A stretch of DNA of 64,000 nucleotides from Antarctobacter albus (GTDB lineage Bacteria > Pseudomonadota > Alphaproteobacteria > Rhodobacterales > Rhodobacteraceae): assembly GCF_900101505.1 (NCBI RefSeq), contig NZ_FMZI01000006.1, positions 62,001 through 126,000 on the forward strand. Direction: 5' to 3'. This document shows positions 33,555 through 42,174 of the stretch, piece after piece. The notes under the pieces were generated by a model. The model saw only the letters and a list, made by a program, of their open reading frames with translations. It made no database searches and was not told the origin of the DNA. Numbering within the stretch: the first letter of the stretch is position 1; each line of letters begins with the position of its first letter. Made by a program: the position numbers and the translations under genes.

Positions 33555-34262
33555 CGCTTCGAGCGTGAAGATCGCGCCATTGTCCTCAAGAACGGCAACG
33601 CCGGGCGGGCGCCCGTAGCCCGCCCCGGTATCCAGGTTCAGGCGGTTGGGTTTCAGCTCGGGCGCCTCCACCGGCGTATGCCCGTGCACGATCAACGCCC
33701 CGTGGTCGCGCGGGTCATCGTGGAACTCTTGCCGGATCCACAACAGGTCTTCCTCGTCCTGCTGATCCAGCGGTACGCGGGGGCGGATGCCCGCATGGAC
33801 AAAGACCTTGCCCGCCTCGCGGTGCATCAGTTTCAGCCCCTGCAAGAAGGCTAGGTGTTCCGGCGGCACGGCGGCCCGGAACTCGGCGGCCAGATCCTTG
33901 CGCCGGATCCGAGTGGGCACGTCGACACCGTAGGAGTCCGCCGTGTCCAGCCCGCCGATGCGTTCATGGAACCAGTCGTAGCCCAGCAGCAGGTAAGGGT
34001 CCTGGCGCGGTGCGGGCGGCGCGATGAACCATTCGAACAGGCGGTCGTGGTTGCCTTTCAGGCAGACCCAGTTTCGCCCCTCGGCCAGACCCCGGCTCAG
34101 CCGTTCGATCACCCCGCGAGAGTTCGGCCCGCGGTCGACGTAATCGCCCAGGAAGATCACGCGCGCATCCGGCCCGCCGTCCTGCTCGATCCGGTCCAGC
34201 GCGGTGTTCAGCATGGCCAGCTGGCCGTGTATGTCGCCAATGGCGTAGATCGTGTCACCCAT
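33528..34262 (-). CDS. PPP-type metallophosphoesterase (serine/threonine phosphatase-like)
   Basis: A 244-residue metallophosphoesterase with the three dimetal motifs in order: IGDIHGQLAML (about residues 8-18), FLGDYVDRGPNSRG (about 38-51) and LKGNHDRLF (about 70-78), then the histidine IVHGHTP near 190. This is the bacterial PPP pattern of PrpA/Ap4A-hydrolase-like enzymes, so it may act on phosphoproteins or dinucleoside polyphosphates. It runs convergently into sulP with a 27-bp coding overlap, and diverges from the GFA gene. Confidence 0.9.
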   Translation of the reverse strand: MGDTIYAIGDIHGQLAMLNTALDRIEQDGGPDARVIFLGDYVDRGPNSRGVIERLSRGLAEGRNWVCLKGNHDRLFEWFIAPPAPRQDPYLLLGYDWFHERIGGLDTADSYGVDVPTRIRRKDLAAEFRAAVPPEHLAFLQGLKLMHREAGKVFVHAGIRPRVPLDQQDEEDLLWIRQEFHDDPRDHGALIVHGHTPVEAPELKPNRLNLDTGAGYGRPPGVAVLEDNGAIFTLEASGRTYLGG

Positions 34263-34369
34263 GCCCGCCGCCTAGCATGTTCCCCGGGGCCGGGCCAGAG
34301 CGCCCGCACCTCTGGCAGGGGCTGCGGGTTGCGCCTAGGGTGCGGCCAGGAAACAGCCAAGGAAACATC

Positions 34370-34825
34370 ATGCCGACGCCTTCCCTGCCCCTCGACGGGT
34401 CCTGCCGCTGCGGCCAGGTCCACATCCGGATCACCAAGCCGCCCCTGATGACCGCCGCCTGCCATTGCCGGGGCTGCCAGAAAATGTCCTCGAGCGCCTT
34501 TTCCCTGACCGTCATGGTCCCGGCGGACGGGCTGGACGTGACAAAGGGCGCGCCGGTCGAATGCGGCACCCACGGGCCGAACCAAGACCACATGGGCTGC
34601 CCGCATTGCATGAGCTGGATGTTCACCCGCATCACCGGGATCGACGCCTTCGTGAACGTCCGCCCGACGATGTTCGACGACACCAGCTGGTTTTCGCCCT
34701 TCATCGAGACCATGACCAGCGCCCGCCTGCCCTGGGCCACCACCCCGGCGCGGCACAGCTACGTGGAATGGCCGCCGATGGACCGGTTCGAAGAGCTGAT
34801 CGCCGAATACCACGCGCAGGGCTGA
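34370..34825 (+). CDS. GFA-family zinc protein
   Basis: A 151-residue protein of the GFA (glutathione-dependent formaldehyde-activating enzyme) family. Zinc ligands are seen as DGSCRCGQVHI and AACHCRGCQKMSSSAF at the N-terminal half and GCPHCMSWMF later. Known family members bind glutathione and metals, but most have no proven reaction; the formaldehyde role of this one is doubtful without other formaldehyde genes nearby. Start ATG 34370 lies 9 bp past GGAAACATC, a weak site. Confidence 0.85.
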   Translation: MPTPSLPLDGSCRCGQVHIRITKPPLMTAACHCRGCQKMSSSAFSLTVMVPADGLDVTKGAPVECGTHGPNQDHMGCPHCMSWMFTRITGIDAFVNVRPTMFDDTSWFSPFIETMTSARLPWATTPARHSYVEWPPMDRFEELIAEYHAQG

Positions 34826-34835
34826 CACCCGGACA

Positions 34836-34870
34836 AGAAAAGACCCTCCCCCGGCGCGCGGGAGAGGGTC
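34836..34870 (-). terminator. Terminator after serA
   Basis: Minus-strand stem GACCCTC / GAGGGTC extended by CCC/GGG pairs around a CG-rich loop, followed by TTTTC. It lies 26 bp past the serA stop, between convergent genes, and can also act on the GFA transcript. Confidence 0.8.
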
Positions 34871-34895
34871 GTAGCCGTCAGGGCTGACGCCAGGT

Positions 34896-36497
34896 TCAGG
34901 CCACGTCGAATTGCAGCGGCTTGATCTGGTTGAACAGGCCGGTTTCTGCCAACTGCGCGCGGGCCTCGGCCGGGACCGGCTCATCGACGTACAGCAGCGC
35001 GATGGCCTCGCCGCCCGCATCCTTGCGCCCCAGGGTAAAGTTCGCGATGTTCACGCCGTTTTTGCCCATCGTATGCCCCAGCGCACCAATGATGCCCGGT
35101 TCATCGTTGTTGGTGGTATACAGCATGTGGCGACCGACCTCGGCGTCGATGTTGATGCCCTTGATCTGGATGAAGCGCGGCTTGCCGTCGCTGAACACCG
35201 TCCCGGCGATCGAGCGTTCGCGCTTTTCGGTCACGACCGTCACCTTGATGTAGCCCTCGAAGGCGCCCGACTGCTCCTGGTTGGTGGTCGAGATCTTGAT
35301 GCCACGCTCGCGCGCCACCATCGGCGCCGAAACCATGTTCACCTCGGGATTCACCGATTTCATGATCCCGGCAATCAGCGAACAGTTCAGCGCCTCCAGG
35401 TTCATGGTCGCCGCTTCGCCGTCGTAAAGGATGTTGATCGCCTTGATCGCCTCGTCGGTCATCTGGCCGATGAAGCTGCCCAGGTGATCGGCCAGCTTGA
35501 TCCAGGGCCCCATGACCTTGGCCTCTTCGGCGGTGACACTGGGCATGTTCAGCGCGTTCTGCACCGCGCCGGTCAGCAGGTAATCCGACATCTGTTCCGC
35601 CACCTGCAGGGCGACGTTTTCCTGCGCCTCGCTGGTAGAGGCGCCAAGGTGCGGCGTGCAGACCACGTTCGGCAGGTTGAACAGCGGGTTTTCCTTGGCC
35701 GGTTCCTCGGCAAAGACGTCAAAGGCCGCGCCGGCCACGTGGCCGGACTTGATCAGCTCTGCCAGCGCCGCCTCGTCGACCAGGCCGCCACGGGCACAGT
35801 TGATGATGCGCACGCCTTTCTTGGTCTTGGCCAGGTTCTCCTTCGACAGGATATTGCGGGTCTGGTCGGTCAGCGGAACGTGCAGCGTGATGAAATCGGC
35901 GCGCTTCAACAGGTCGTCCAGGTCCTCGACCTTTTCCACCTGCATCTTGCCGGCCTTCTCTTCCGACAGGAAGGGATCATAGGCCACGACCTTCATCTTG
36001 AGGCCGCGCGCGCGGTCGCAGACGATGCCGCCGATATTGCCGGCGCCGATCACGCCCAGGGTCTTGCCGGTCAGCTCGACCCCCATGAACTTGGATTTCT
36101 CCCACTTGCCTGCATGGGTCGAGGCGCTGGCCTCGGGGATCTGGCGGGCGCAGGCGAACATCATGGCGATGGCATGTTCGGCAGTGGTGATCATGTTGCC
36201 GAAGGGCGTGTTCATCACGATCACGCCCTTTTTCGACGCCGCTTCCTTGTCGACGTTGTCGGTGCCGATCCCGGCGCGGCCCACCACCTTCAGTTTGTGG
36301 GCATGTTCCAGGATCGAGGGAGTCACCTTGGTGGCCGACCGGATGGCAAGGCCGTCATACTGGCCGATGATCTCGGCCAGCTTTTCCTTGTCCTTGCCCA
36401 CGTCGGGCAGGAAATCGACATCGATGCCGCGATCGCGAAAGATCTGGACGGCGGTTTCCGAGAGCTTGTCGGAGACGAGAACTTTGGGTGCAGTCAT
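34896..36497 (-). CDS. serA: D-3-phosphoglycerate dehydrogenase
   Basis: A 533-residue PGDH of the long form, the first step of serine synthesis from 3-phosphoglycerate. Domains: substrate-binding part, NAD-binding Rossmann core with GKTLGVIGAGNIGGIV (about residues 138-155), the catalytic-loop histidine in VCTPHLGAST, an intervening ASB domain and a C-terminal ACT domain (about 455-530) that may bind serine. I choose ATG 36497 (MTAPKVLVSDKL); a GTG three codons upstream is possible. Follows serC by about 90 bp on the minus strand. Confidence 0.97.
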   Translation of the reverse strand: MTAPKVLVSDKLSETAVQIFRDRGIDVDFLPDVGKDKEKLAEIIGQYDGLAIRSATKVTPSILEHAHKLKVVGRAGIGTDNVDKEAASKKGVIVMNTPFGNMITTAEHAIAMMFACARQIPEASASTHAGKWEKSKFMGVELTGKTLGVIGAGNIGGIVCDRARGLKMKVVAYDPFLSEEKAGKMQVEKVEDLDDLLKRADFITLHVPLTDQTRNILSKENLAKTKKGVRIINCARGGLVDEAALAELIKSGHVAGAAFDVFAEEPAKENPLFNLPNVVCTPHLGASTSEAQENVALQVAEQMSDYLLTGAVQNALNMPSVTAEEAKVMGPWIKLADHLGSFIGQMTDEAIKAINILYDGEAATMNLEALNCSLIAGIMKSVNPEVNMVSAPMVARERGIKISTTNQEQSGAFEGYIKVTVVTEKRERSIAGTVFSDGKPRFIQIKGINIDAEVGRHMLYTTNNDEPGIIGALGHTMGKNGVNIANFTLGRKDAGGEAIALLYVDEPVPAEARAQLAETGLFNQIKPLQFDVA

Positions 36498-36587
36498 GGG
36501 ATACACACCCCGGACCTGATCCGGGGCCTCCTGTTGAGAGGATATGGGGGAGAGGCCCCGGGTCAGGCCCGGGGCGCGCGTGTTGTC

Positions 36588-37742
36588 TCAGGCGGCTTGC
36601 GCTTGCGCCGCGATCTCTGCCGCAAAGGCGTGTTCCAGCCAGGGCATCAGGGCCTCGATGTCCGAGGTTTCCACCGTGGCGCCGCACCAGATGCGCAGGC
36701 CCGCCGGGGCGTCACGATAGGCGCCGATGTCCAGCGCCACGCCCTCAGCCTCCAGCCGCTTGGCCACGGCCTTGGCAAAGGCGGCCCCGTCCTTGATCCG
36801 GTCGTCGGTGAACTTCAGGCAGACACTGGTGTTCGACCGCGTCGCCGGGTCCTCTGCCAGGTTGGCGATCCAGTCGTGCGTATCGCAGAAATCCCAGATC
36901 ACCTTGGCGTTGGCGTCGGCGCGGGCCATCAGCGCGGTCAGACCGCCGATCTCGCGCGCCCAGTCCAGCGCCACCAGGTAGTCCTCGACCGCCAGCATCG
37001 ACGGCGTGTTGATCGTCGCGCCGGTAAAGATGCCGTCGATCAGCTTGCCGCCCTTGGTCAGGCGAAAGATCTTGGGCAGCGGCCATGCGGGGGTGTAGCT
37101 TTCCAGCCGCTCGACGGCGCGGGGGCTGAGGATCAGCATCCCGTGCGCGGCCTCGCCGCCCATGACCTTTTGCCAGGAAAAGGTCGTCACATCCAGCTTG
37201 TCCCAGGGCAGGTCCTGCGCAAAGGCCGCCGAGGTGGCGTCGCAGATGGTCAGGCCCTGGCGGTCCGCCGGGATCACGTCGCCATTGGGGACGCGCACGC
37301 CCGAAGTGGTGCCGTTCCAGGTAAAGACGACGTCGGTGTCATAGTCGATCGCGGCCATGTCCACGATCTCGCCGTAGCCGGCCTCTTTCACATCGGCGTC
37401 GATCTTGAGTTGCTTGACGACATCGGACACCCAGCCCGAGCCAAAGCTTTCCCAAGCCACCATTGTCGCCTTGCGTGCGCCCAGCATCGACCACATGGCC
37501 ATCTCGACCGCGCCGGTGTCGGACGCGGGAACGATGCCGATCTTGTAGTCAGCCGGGATGCCCAGGACTTCGCGCGTGCCTTCGATGGCCGCTTTCAGCT
37601 TATCCTTGCCCACCGCCGCGCGGTGTGACCGGCCCAGGGCCGCGTCGGACAGCTTGTCCAGGGAGAATGTGGGGATCTTGGCGCAGGGGCCAGAGGAAAA
37701 ACGCGGATTAGCCGGCCGCGTTGCCGGTGCTTGGGGTGCCAT
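36588..37742 (-). CDS. serC: Phosphoserine aminotransferase
   Basis: A 384-residue class V PLP aminotransferase that makes phosphoserine from 3-phosphohydroxypyruvate. Seen: [20 protein letters not shown] at the start, [27 protein letters not shown] and the PLP lysine in [16 protein letters not shown]. It belongs to the long alphaproteobacterial subtype, somewhat longer than E. coli SerC. ATG 37742 follows GGAAGG (37759-37754); the SD lies just past a hairpin that resembles the serC leader. First gene of serC-serA. Confidence 0.96.
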   Translation of the reverse strand: MAPQAPATRPANPRFSSGPCAKIPTFSLDKLSDAALGRSHRAAVGKDKLKAAIEGTREVLGIPADYKIGIVPASDTGAVEMAMWSMLGARKATMVAWESFGSGWVSDVVKQLKIDADVKEAGYGEIVDMAAIDYDTDVVFTWNGTTSGVRVPNGDVIPADRQGLTICDATSAAFAQDLPWDKLDVTTFSWQKVMGGEAAHGMLILSPRAVERLESYTPAWPLPKIFRLTKGGKLIDGIFTGATINTPSMLAVEDYLVALDWAREIGGLTALMARADANAKVIWDFCDTHDWIANLAEDPATRSNTSVCLKFTDDRIKDGAAFAKAVAKRLEAEGVALDIGAYRDAPAGLRIWCGATVETSDIEALMPWLEHAFAAEIAAQAQAA

Positions 37743-37762
37743 AGCTGAGCTAACCTTCCAGA

Positions 37763-37805
37763 TAGATGCCCCTCGTTGGGGAGGGGTGTCCCACGAACGC
37801 ATCTA
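37763..37805 (-). promoter_or_regulatory. Probable serC leader RNA element
   Basis: Minus-strand RNA directly before serC. Inner hairpin GAGGGG/CCCCTC (37769-37774 with 37781-37786, loop of 6) is enclosed by TAGATG (37805-37800) pairing with CATCTA (37768-37763); an extra GTGGG and the CCCAAC loop could form a pseudoknot-like contact. The SD GGAAGG starts 4 nt after the outer stem. I recall a conserved serC motif in alphaproteobacteria at just this place, and this fits in position and form, but I could not compare it with a model. Confidence 0.55.
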
Positions 37806-37917
37806 CGGCAGGGCCGGAGACTCGGCAAGTCGGTTTTTGCACCTATTGCGTCGGGTTTCAGGCCCGCAAGCGGTGGCCCTGACGCCAATCGGAAACTCGA
37901 CAAGGCCACTCCAAACG

Positions 37918-37943
37918 GAAAAAGGCGCCCGCAGGCGCCTTTC
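37918..37943 (-). terminator. Rho-independent terminator after paaK
   Basis: On the minus strand AAAGGCGCC, loop TGCG, GGCGCCTTTTT: 6-bp GC stem extended by AAA/TTT, then T5. It lies 61 bp past the paaK stop and ends that transcript before the serC leader. Confidence 0.88.
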
Positions 37944-38003
37944 AGGGACGGTGGGCGGGGCGACGTCGGGCCGCATGGCCCGGCAAGCGTCGCCCGATGG
38001 CCC

Positions 38004-39308
38004 TCAGGTCTTGGGCCGGTTGTCGACGATCCGCACCGCCTTGCCCTGGCTGCGGGCCACGCCGCCGGGGTCGGCAACCTCGACCTTGACGGTCACGCCG
38101 ACCACCTGCTTGACCTTGGCCGCCAGTTCGCGTGCGGCCTCGGCGCCGCCTTCGACGGAATGCGGCCAGGGTTCGACGACCACCTTCATGACGTCCTTGT
38201 GGTCGACCCGGTCCAGTTCCAGCTGGAAATGCGGTGCAAGCGCCTTGACCGTCATCAGCTGTTCCTCGATCTGGGTCGGGAAGACGTTGACGCCGCGCAG
38301 GATGATCATGTCATCCGACCGCCCCGTCACCTTCTCCATCCGCCGCATCGACCGCGCCGTACCGGGCAGCAGGCGCGTCAGGTCACGGGTCCGGTAGCGG
38401 ATCACCGGGAAGGCCTCCTTGGTCAGCGAGGTGAAGACCAGTTCCCCCAGCTCGCCGTCCGGCAGCACCTCGCCCGTCTCCGGGTCAATGATCTCGGGGT
38501 AGAAGTGGTCTTCCCAGATATGCAGGCCGTCCTTGGTCTCGACGCATTCATTCGCCACGCCCGGCCCCATGACCTCGGACAGGCCATAGATGTCGACCGC
38601 GTGCATGTCGAAGGCCTCTTCGATCTCCAGCCGCATGGCGTTGGTCCAGGGCTCGGCGCCAAATATCCCGACCTTCAGCGGAGACTTGCGCGGGTCGCGG
38701 CCCTGCGCGGCATATTCGTCGATGATCGACAGCGCGTAAGAGGGCGTGACCGTGATTCCCGTGGCCTGGAAATCCTCGATCAGGCGCACTTGGCGCTGGG
38801 TCATGCCGCCGGAAATCGGGACCGTGGACAGGCCCAGCTTGTCGGCGCCCAGGTGGATGCCAAGACCGCCGGTGAACAGCCCGTAGCCATAGGCATTGTG
38901 CAGCACGTCGCCGGGCTTCAGCCCCGCCGCCCGCAGGCTGCGCGCGACCACCGTCCCCCAGGCATCCAGGTCGTTGTCGGTATAGCCCACGACCGTCGGC
39001 TGACCCGTGGTGCCGGACGACGCATGGATGCGCCGCACCTTTTCGCGCGGGACGGCGAACATGCCGAACGGATAGTTGTCGCGCAGGTCGGTCTTGACCG
39101 TGAAGGGGAACTTGGCCAGGTCCGCCAGCGAGGTCAGGTCATCCGGGTGCACGCCCGCCGCGTCAAAGCTCTGCTTGTAGAACGGCACGTTGTCATAGGC
39201 ATGGCGCAGCGACCATTTCATCCGCTGCAACTGCAGGGCGGAAATCTCATCGCGCGAGGCGATCTCGATCGGGTCAAGGCTGTCCTTGGACGGGGTGAGG
39301 TCTTCCAT
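38004..39308 (-). CDS. paaK: Phenylacetate-CoA ligase
   Basis: A 434-residue AMP-forming CoA ligase of the PaaK family, which activates phenylacetate as phenylacetyl-CoA. The nucleotide motif RIHASSGTTGQPTVVGYTDN is intact (about residues 88-107), and the C-terminal hinge RSDDMIILRGVNVFPTQIEE matches. The gene upstream on the same strand is paaI, and no other paa genes (paaABCDE ring-hydroxylation set) are in the window, so the catabolic genes may lie elsewhere or the ligase acts on a related aromatic acid. Confidence 0.93.
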   Translation of the reverse strand: MEDLTPSKDSLDPIEIASRDEISALQLQRMKWSLRHAYDNVPFYKQSFDAAGVHPDDLTSLADLAKFPFTVKTDLRDNYPFGMFAVPREKVRRIHASSGTTGQPTVVGYTDNDLDAWGTVVARSLRAAGLKPGDVLHNAYGYGLFTGGLGIHLGADKLGLSTVPISGGMTQRQVRLIEDFQATGITVTPSYALSIIDEYAAQGRDPRKSPLKVGIFGAEPWTNAMRLEIEEAFDMHAVDIYGLSEVMGPGVANECVETKDGLHIWEDHFYPEIIDPETGEVLPDGELGELVFTSLTKEAFPVIRYRTRDLTRLLPGTARSMRRMEKVTGRSDDMIILRGVNVFPTQIEEQLMTVKALAPHFQLELDRVDHKDVMKVVVEPWPHSVEGGAEAARELAAKVKQVVGVTVKVEVADPGGVARSQGKAVRIVDNRPKT

Positions 39309-39335
39309 CGGGTCTCCTCCGGCAGTGCTGGCGCG

Positions 39336-39788
39336 TCAGGCGCGATCTTCCTGGGTCAATTCGTCTTCGGGGAAATGCTGGCCCTTCACGGTGCGCGACA
39401 GGCCGCGCATCAGCGCCACCTTGCGACCATCCCCGCCGGTCACGGTCACGTCGTAGACGCCGGACCGGCCGGCCAGCGCCTGTTCCTCGGCAGTGGCGGT
39501 CAACCGTTCGCCCAGCTGGCCCGGCGCCAGGAAGGTGATCTGGTTTTCCTGCGCGACGGTCAGGGTGTTGTAGCTGTTGCAGGCATAGGCAAAAGCGGTG
39601 TCGGCCAGGGTAAAGATGATCCCGCCATGACAGATGCGGTGGCCGTTCAGATGCGCTGGCTGAACCTCCATCGACAGCACGGCCCGACCGGGACCCACCG
39701 CCTCGACCTGCATCTTCATCTCCTGCGCGGCGGTATCCTTGGCATACATGGCCTCGGCCGCACGCTCGGCGCGTTGCTGCGGTGTCAT
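39336..39788 (-). CDS. paaI: PaaI-type hotdog thioesterase
   Basis: A 150-residue hotdog-fold thioesterase of the PaaI family, which hydrolyses off-path hydroxyphenylacetyl-CoA and other CoA esters and rescues CoA. Seen: HLNGHRICHGGIIFTLADTA, the catalytic region with GG-Asp, and NTLTVAQENQITFLAPGQLG. ATG 39788 follows GGGAGGAG at ideal spacing, so the in-frame ATG 39815 is rejected. It is 27 bp upstream of paaK and probably cotranscribed. Confidence 0.92.
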   Translation of the reverse strand: MTPQQRAERAAEAMYAKDTAAQEMKMQVEAVGPGRAVLSMEVQPAHLNGHRICHGGIIFTLADTAFAYACNSYNTLTVAQENQITFLAPGQLGERLTATAEEQALAGRSGVYDVTVTGGDGRKVALMRGLSRTVKGQHFPEDELTQEDRA

Positions 39789-39902
39789 CTCGCTCCTCCC
39801 TCGGTGGCGCGACACTGCCCAAAACCGACCGCTCGGTCAAGTAATTTCTGAACCTCCATCCACCCCCTTGATTTATTGCCGGAAGGGCGCAACTCTGAGG
39901 GT

Positions 39903-40244
39903 ATGAACAGCTTGACGCCCTTCCCCGGCCAAGGGTCCGCGCATGAGGTGGTCGCCTTTCAGCGGCCCGAGCTCAACGTCATCCTATCGCTCTATGGACG
40001 CATGGTCGCCGCCGGCGAATGGCGCGACTACGGGATTTCCAGCCTGCGAGAGGTGGCTGTCTTCTCGGTTTTTCGCCGCACCGCCGAACACCCGCTTTAC
40101 CGGATCGAGAAACGCCCGAAGCTGCGCAATAAACAGGGCGAATACGCGGTCTACGGGATGGAGGGGCAGGTCCTGAAACGTGGCCACGACCTCAAGACCG
40201 TGCTGCGGGTGCTGGAACGCAAGCTGATCCGCCCGGTCGACTAG
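39903..40244 (+). CDS. DUF2794 family protein
   Basis: A 113-residue cytoplasmic protein with the DUF2794 pattern: VAFQRPELNVILSLYGRMVA, EWRDYGISSLREVAVFSVFR and a basic C-terminal part VLKRGHDLKTVLRVLERKL. The family is restricted to alphaproteobacteria and I know of no function for it. It is divergent from paaI and convergent with the agmatinase gene. ATG 39903 has no evident SD; the in-frame ATG 39876 is another possibility. Confidence 0.82.
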   Translation: MNSLTPFPGQGSAHEVVAFQRPELNVILSLYGRMVAAGEWRDYGISSLREVAVFSVFRRTAEHPLYRIEKRPKLRNKQGEYAVYGMEGQVLKRGHDLKTVLRVLERKLIRPVD

Positions 40245-40276
40245 GGACAGGCAGGGCACCGCCCTGCCCCAAGCCG

Positions 40277-41230
40277 TCACTTGGCCAGCATGGCGCAAAG
40301 CAGTTCGAACATGATCGACACGCCCAGGAAGGCGGTTCCGCCGGATTGATCGAAGGGCGGAGAGACCTCGACCAGGTCCGCGCCTACGATGTCCAGCCCT
40401 TCCAGTTCTCGGCAAACCTGCAACGCCTGGTAACTGTTGGGGCCGCCCACTTCCGGCGTGCCGGTCCCGGGCGCAAAGGTCGGATCGACAAAGTCGATGT
40501 CGTAGCTGACGTAACAGGGCGCGCTGCCCACGGTTGCGCGCGCCTCTTCCATGACCTCGGCCACGCCACGGGCAAAGAACTCCTCGATCGGGACGATGCG
40601 GATGCCGTTCGCGGCGGCGAAATCGCGGTCCTCGGAATCGTACATCGTGCCGCGAATGCCGATCTGGATGACCCGTTTCGGATCCAGCAATCCCTCTTCG
40701 ACGGCCCGGCGGAAGGGCGTGCCATGCGTGTACATCGTGCCCCCGAAATAACTGTGGAAGAGATCCGTGTGGCTGTCGAAATGCACCATGCCCAGCGGAC
40801 CGTCCTTGGCCAGCGCCCGCAGGACCGGAAGCGAGGTCAGGTGGTCGCCACCCGCCGTCAGCGGCCGAATGCCCGCCTGCCGCAGCTGCGTGTAAAAGGC
40901 GGTGATGCGCGCCATGCTGTCGGGGATGTCCGCCGGGTTCGGCCCGACATCGCCAAGATCGGCGCAATTGGCTGCCTCGAAGGGGCGCACGCCGTTCGCC
41001 GCGTGCTGGGCCCGGATCATGGTCGAGGCATCGCGCAACTGACGCGGGCCGTGACGCGGCCCGGGACGGTTGGTGGTGCCACTGTCCCAGGGCACGCCGA
41101 CAAGGCCGATCTGCACATCCTTGAACCGCGGGTGGTCCGGCGTCAGGTGTGGCAGGCGCATGAAGGTCGGCACCCCGGCAAAGCGCGGCAGGTCGAAACC
41201 GGAGACGGGGTGAAAGAACGGGTCGGACAT
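40277..41230 (-). CDS. speB: Agmatinase (ureohydrolase family)
   Basis: A 317-residue ureohydrolase. The Mn-binding motifs are seen as GGDHLTSLPVLRAL, MVHFDSHTDLFHSYF and YVSYDIDFVDPTFAPGTGTP. The family includes agmatinase (agmatine to putrescine and urea) and guanidinobutyrase or guanidinopropionase; agmatinase is the usual annotation, but substrate within this group cannot be fixed from sequence alone. Minus strand, upstream of the NlpC/P60 gene, with a repeat copy between them. Confidence 0.87.
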   Translation of the reverse strand: MSDPFFHPVSGFDLPRFAGVPTFMRLPHLTPDHPRFKDVQIGLVGVPWDSGTTNRPGPRHGPRQLRDASTMIRAQHAANGVRPFEAANCADLGDVGPNPADIPDSMARITAFYTQLRQAGIRPLTAGGDHLTSLPVLRALAKDGPLGMVHFDSHTDLFHSYFGGTMYTHGTPFRRAVEEGLLDPKRVIQIGIRGTMYDSEDRDFAAANGIRIVPIEEFFARGVAEVMEEARATVGSAPCYVSYDIDFVDPTFAPGTGTPEVGGPNSYQALQVCRELEGLDIVGADLVEVSPPFDQSGGTAFLGVSIMFELLCAMLAK

Positions 41231-41250
41231 TGCAGGCTCCAGTCGTTGCG

Positions 41251-41311
41251 GGGGCGAGGGGCCAGCCCCTCGCGCTCCCCGGGAGTATTTTCACCAAGAA
41301 GAAGACAGGGG
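41251..41311 (+). repeat. Intergenic hairpin repeat (Rhodobacteraceae type), copy 3
   Basis: CGAGGGGCCAGCCCCTCG hairpin, then GCTCCCCGGGAGTATTTTC and ACCAAGAAGAAG, ending ACAGGGGCGT. It matches copy 4 at 62791 nearly base for base in the last third. It lies between the speB start and the NlpC gene stop, within a minus-strand cluster. Confidence 0.7.
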
Positions 41312-41316
41312 CGTAC

Positions 41317-42174
41317 TCAGGCGGTCAAGCGGGCGTGGCGGGTGACGGGGCCATCTCCCTGTTGCCGGATGCGGGATATGGCCTCTTTGATCGGCTCGTA
41401 GGCGACGGCCATGTGGTAGGCATTGGCATGGATCAGCGTGTCGGGGTCCGCGACCCAGGCCACATGGCCCTTCCAGAACATCAGGTCGCCGCGTTCGGGA
41501 GGCGTGCCGGGGGGCAGGGCCCGGCCCAGTGCCTCTTGCATGTCGCTGTCGCCGGGGCAGTCTTGCCCGCAGGCGTGCAGCGCGATCTGGACGAGGCCTG
41601 AACAGTCGATGCCCAAGGCGCTGTTGCCTCCCCAGAGATAGGGGGTGTTGAGGAGCCGTTCGGCCACGGCGACGGGATCGGCCTCTGGATGGTCGACAGG
41701 CGCAAGGTGTTGGCCCGGGATGTACAGATCACGCGGGGTGGCCCCCCGAGCCCAGGCGACCCGCGCCCAGCCGTCGATTTCTTCGATAACGGCCAGTCGG
41801 GTTCCCAGTGACAGTGGCGTGATTTGCCCCATCTGCTTGAGACCTGGGGTGGTTTTGCCATAGCTCCGAGCGCTGGCGATACGGTGGGTCTCGGGTTCCT
41901 TGGGTATCCCGACCAGATCGCTGGCCGCGACCCAGCCCACGTAGCCGTCCCGTTCCGCGAACCCGTAGGCCCAGCCGTCTGCCAGTTCCAGAACCTGAAA
42001 CGGCGCGCCGCGCAGCAACTGCCGGTCGCGGGCGCCCTTGGGTTTTGTCAGCAGGTCCGCGATGGGGGCAGCGATCCGGTGCCGCTCGCCCTCGACGAAA
42101 CGGTCCGCCTCGACTTGCCCTGTCAGCGAGACATGGGCCACCCGGCCATTGAAGGGCGTCAGGCGGCGGTCCAT
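41317..42174 (-). CDS. NlpC/P60 cell-wall peptidase with SH3-like domain
   Basis: A 285-residue peptidase. N-terminal SH3-like region (about residues 25-150), with GAPFQVLELADGWAYGFAER and VGWVAASDLVG, then an NlpC/P60 domain from about 165: catalytic Cys in GIDCSGLVQIALHACG, His in MFWKGHVAWVADPDTLIHAN. Family members cleave D-Glu-DAP bonds in peptidoglycan stems or act on cytoplasmic muropeptides; no signal peptide is seen, so it is likely cytoplasmic. Its start overlaps the M17 peptidase stop, which suggests joint use in muropeptide recycling. Confidence 0.9.
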   Translation of the reverse strand: MDRRLTPFNGRVAHVSLTGQVEADRFVEGERHRIAAPIADLLTKPKGARDRQLLRGAPFQVLELADGWAYGFAERDGYVGWVAASDLVGIPKEPETHRIASARSYGKTTPGLKQMGQITPLSLGTRLAVIEEIDGWARVAWARGATPRDLYIPGQHLAPVDHPEADPVAVAERLLNTPYLWGGNSALGIDCSGLVQIALHACGQDCPGDSDMQEALGRALPPGTPPERGDLMFWKGHVAWVADPDTLIHANAYHMAVAYEPIKEAISRIRQQGDGPVTRHARLTA

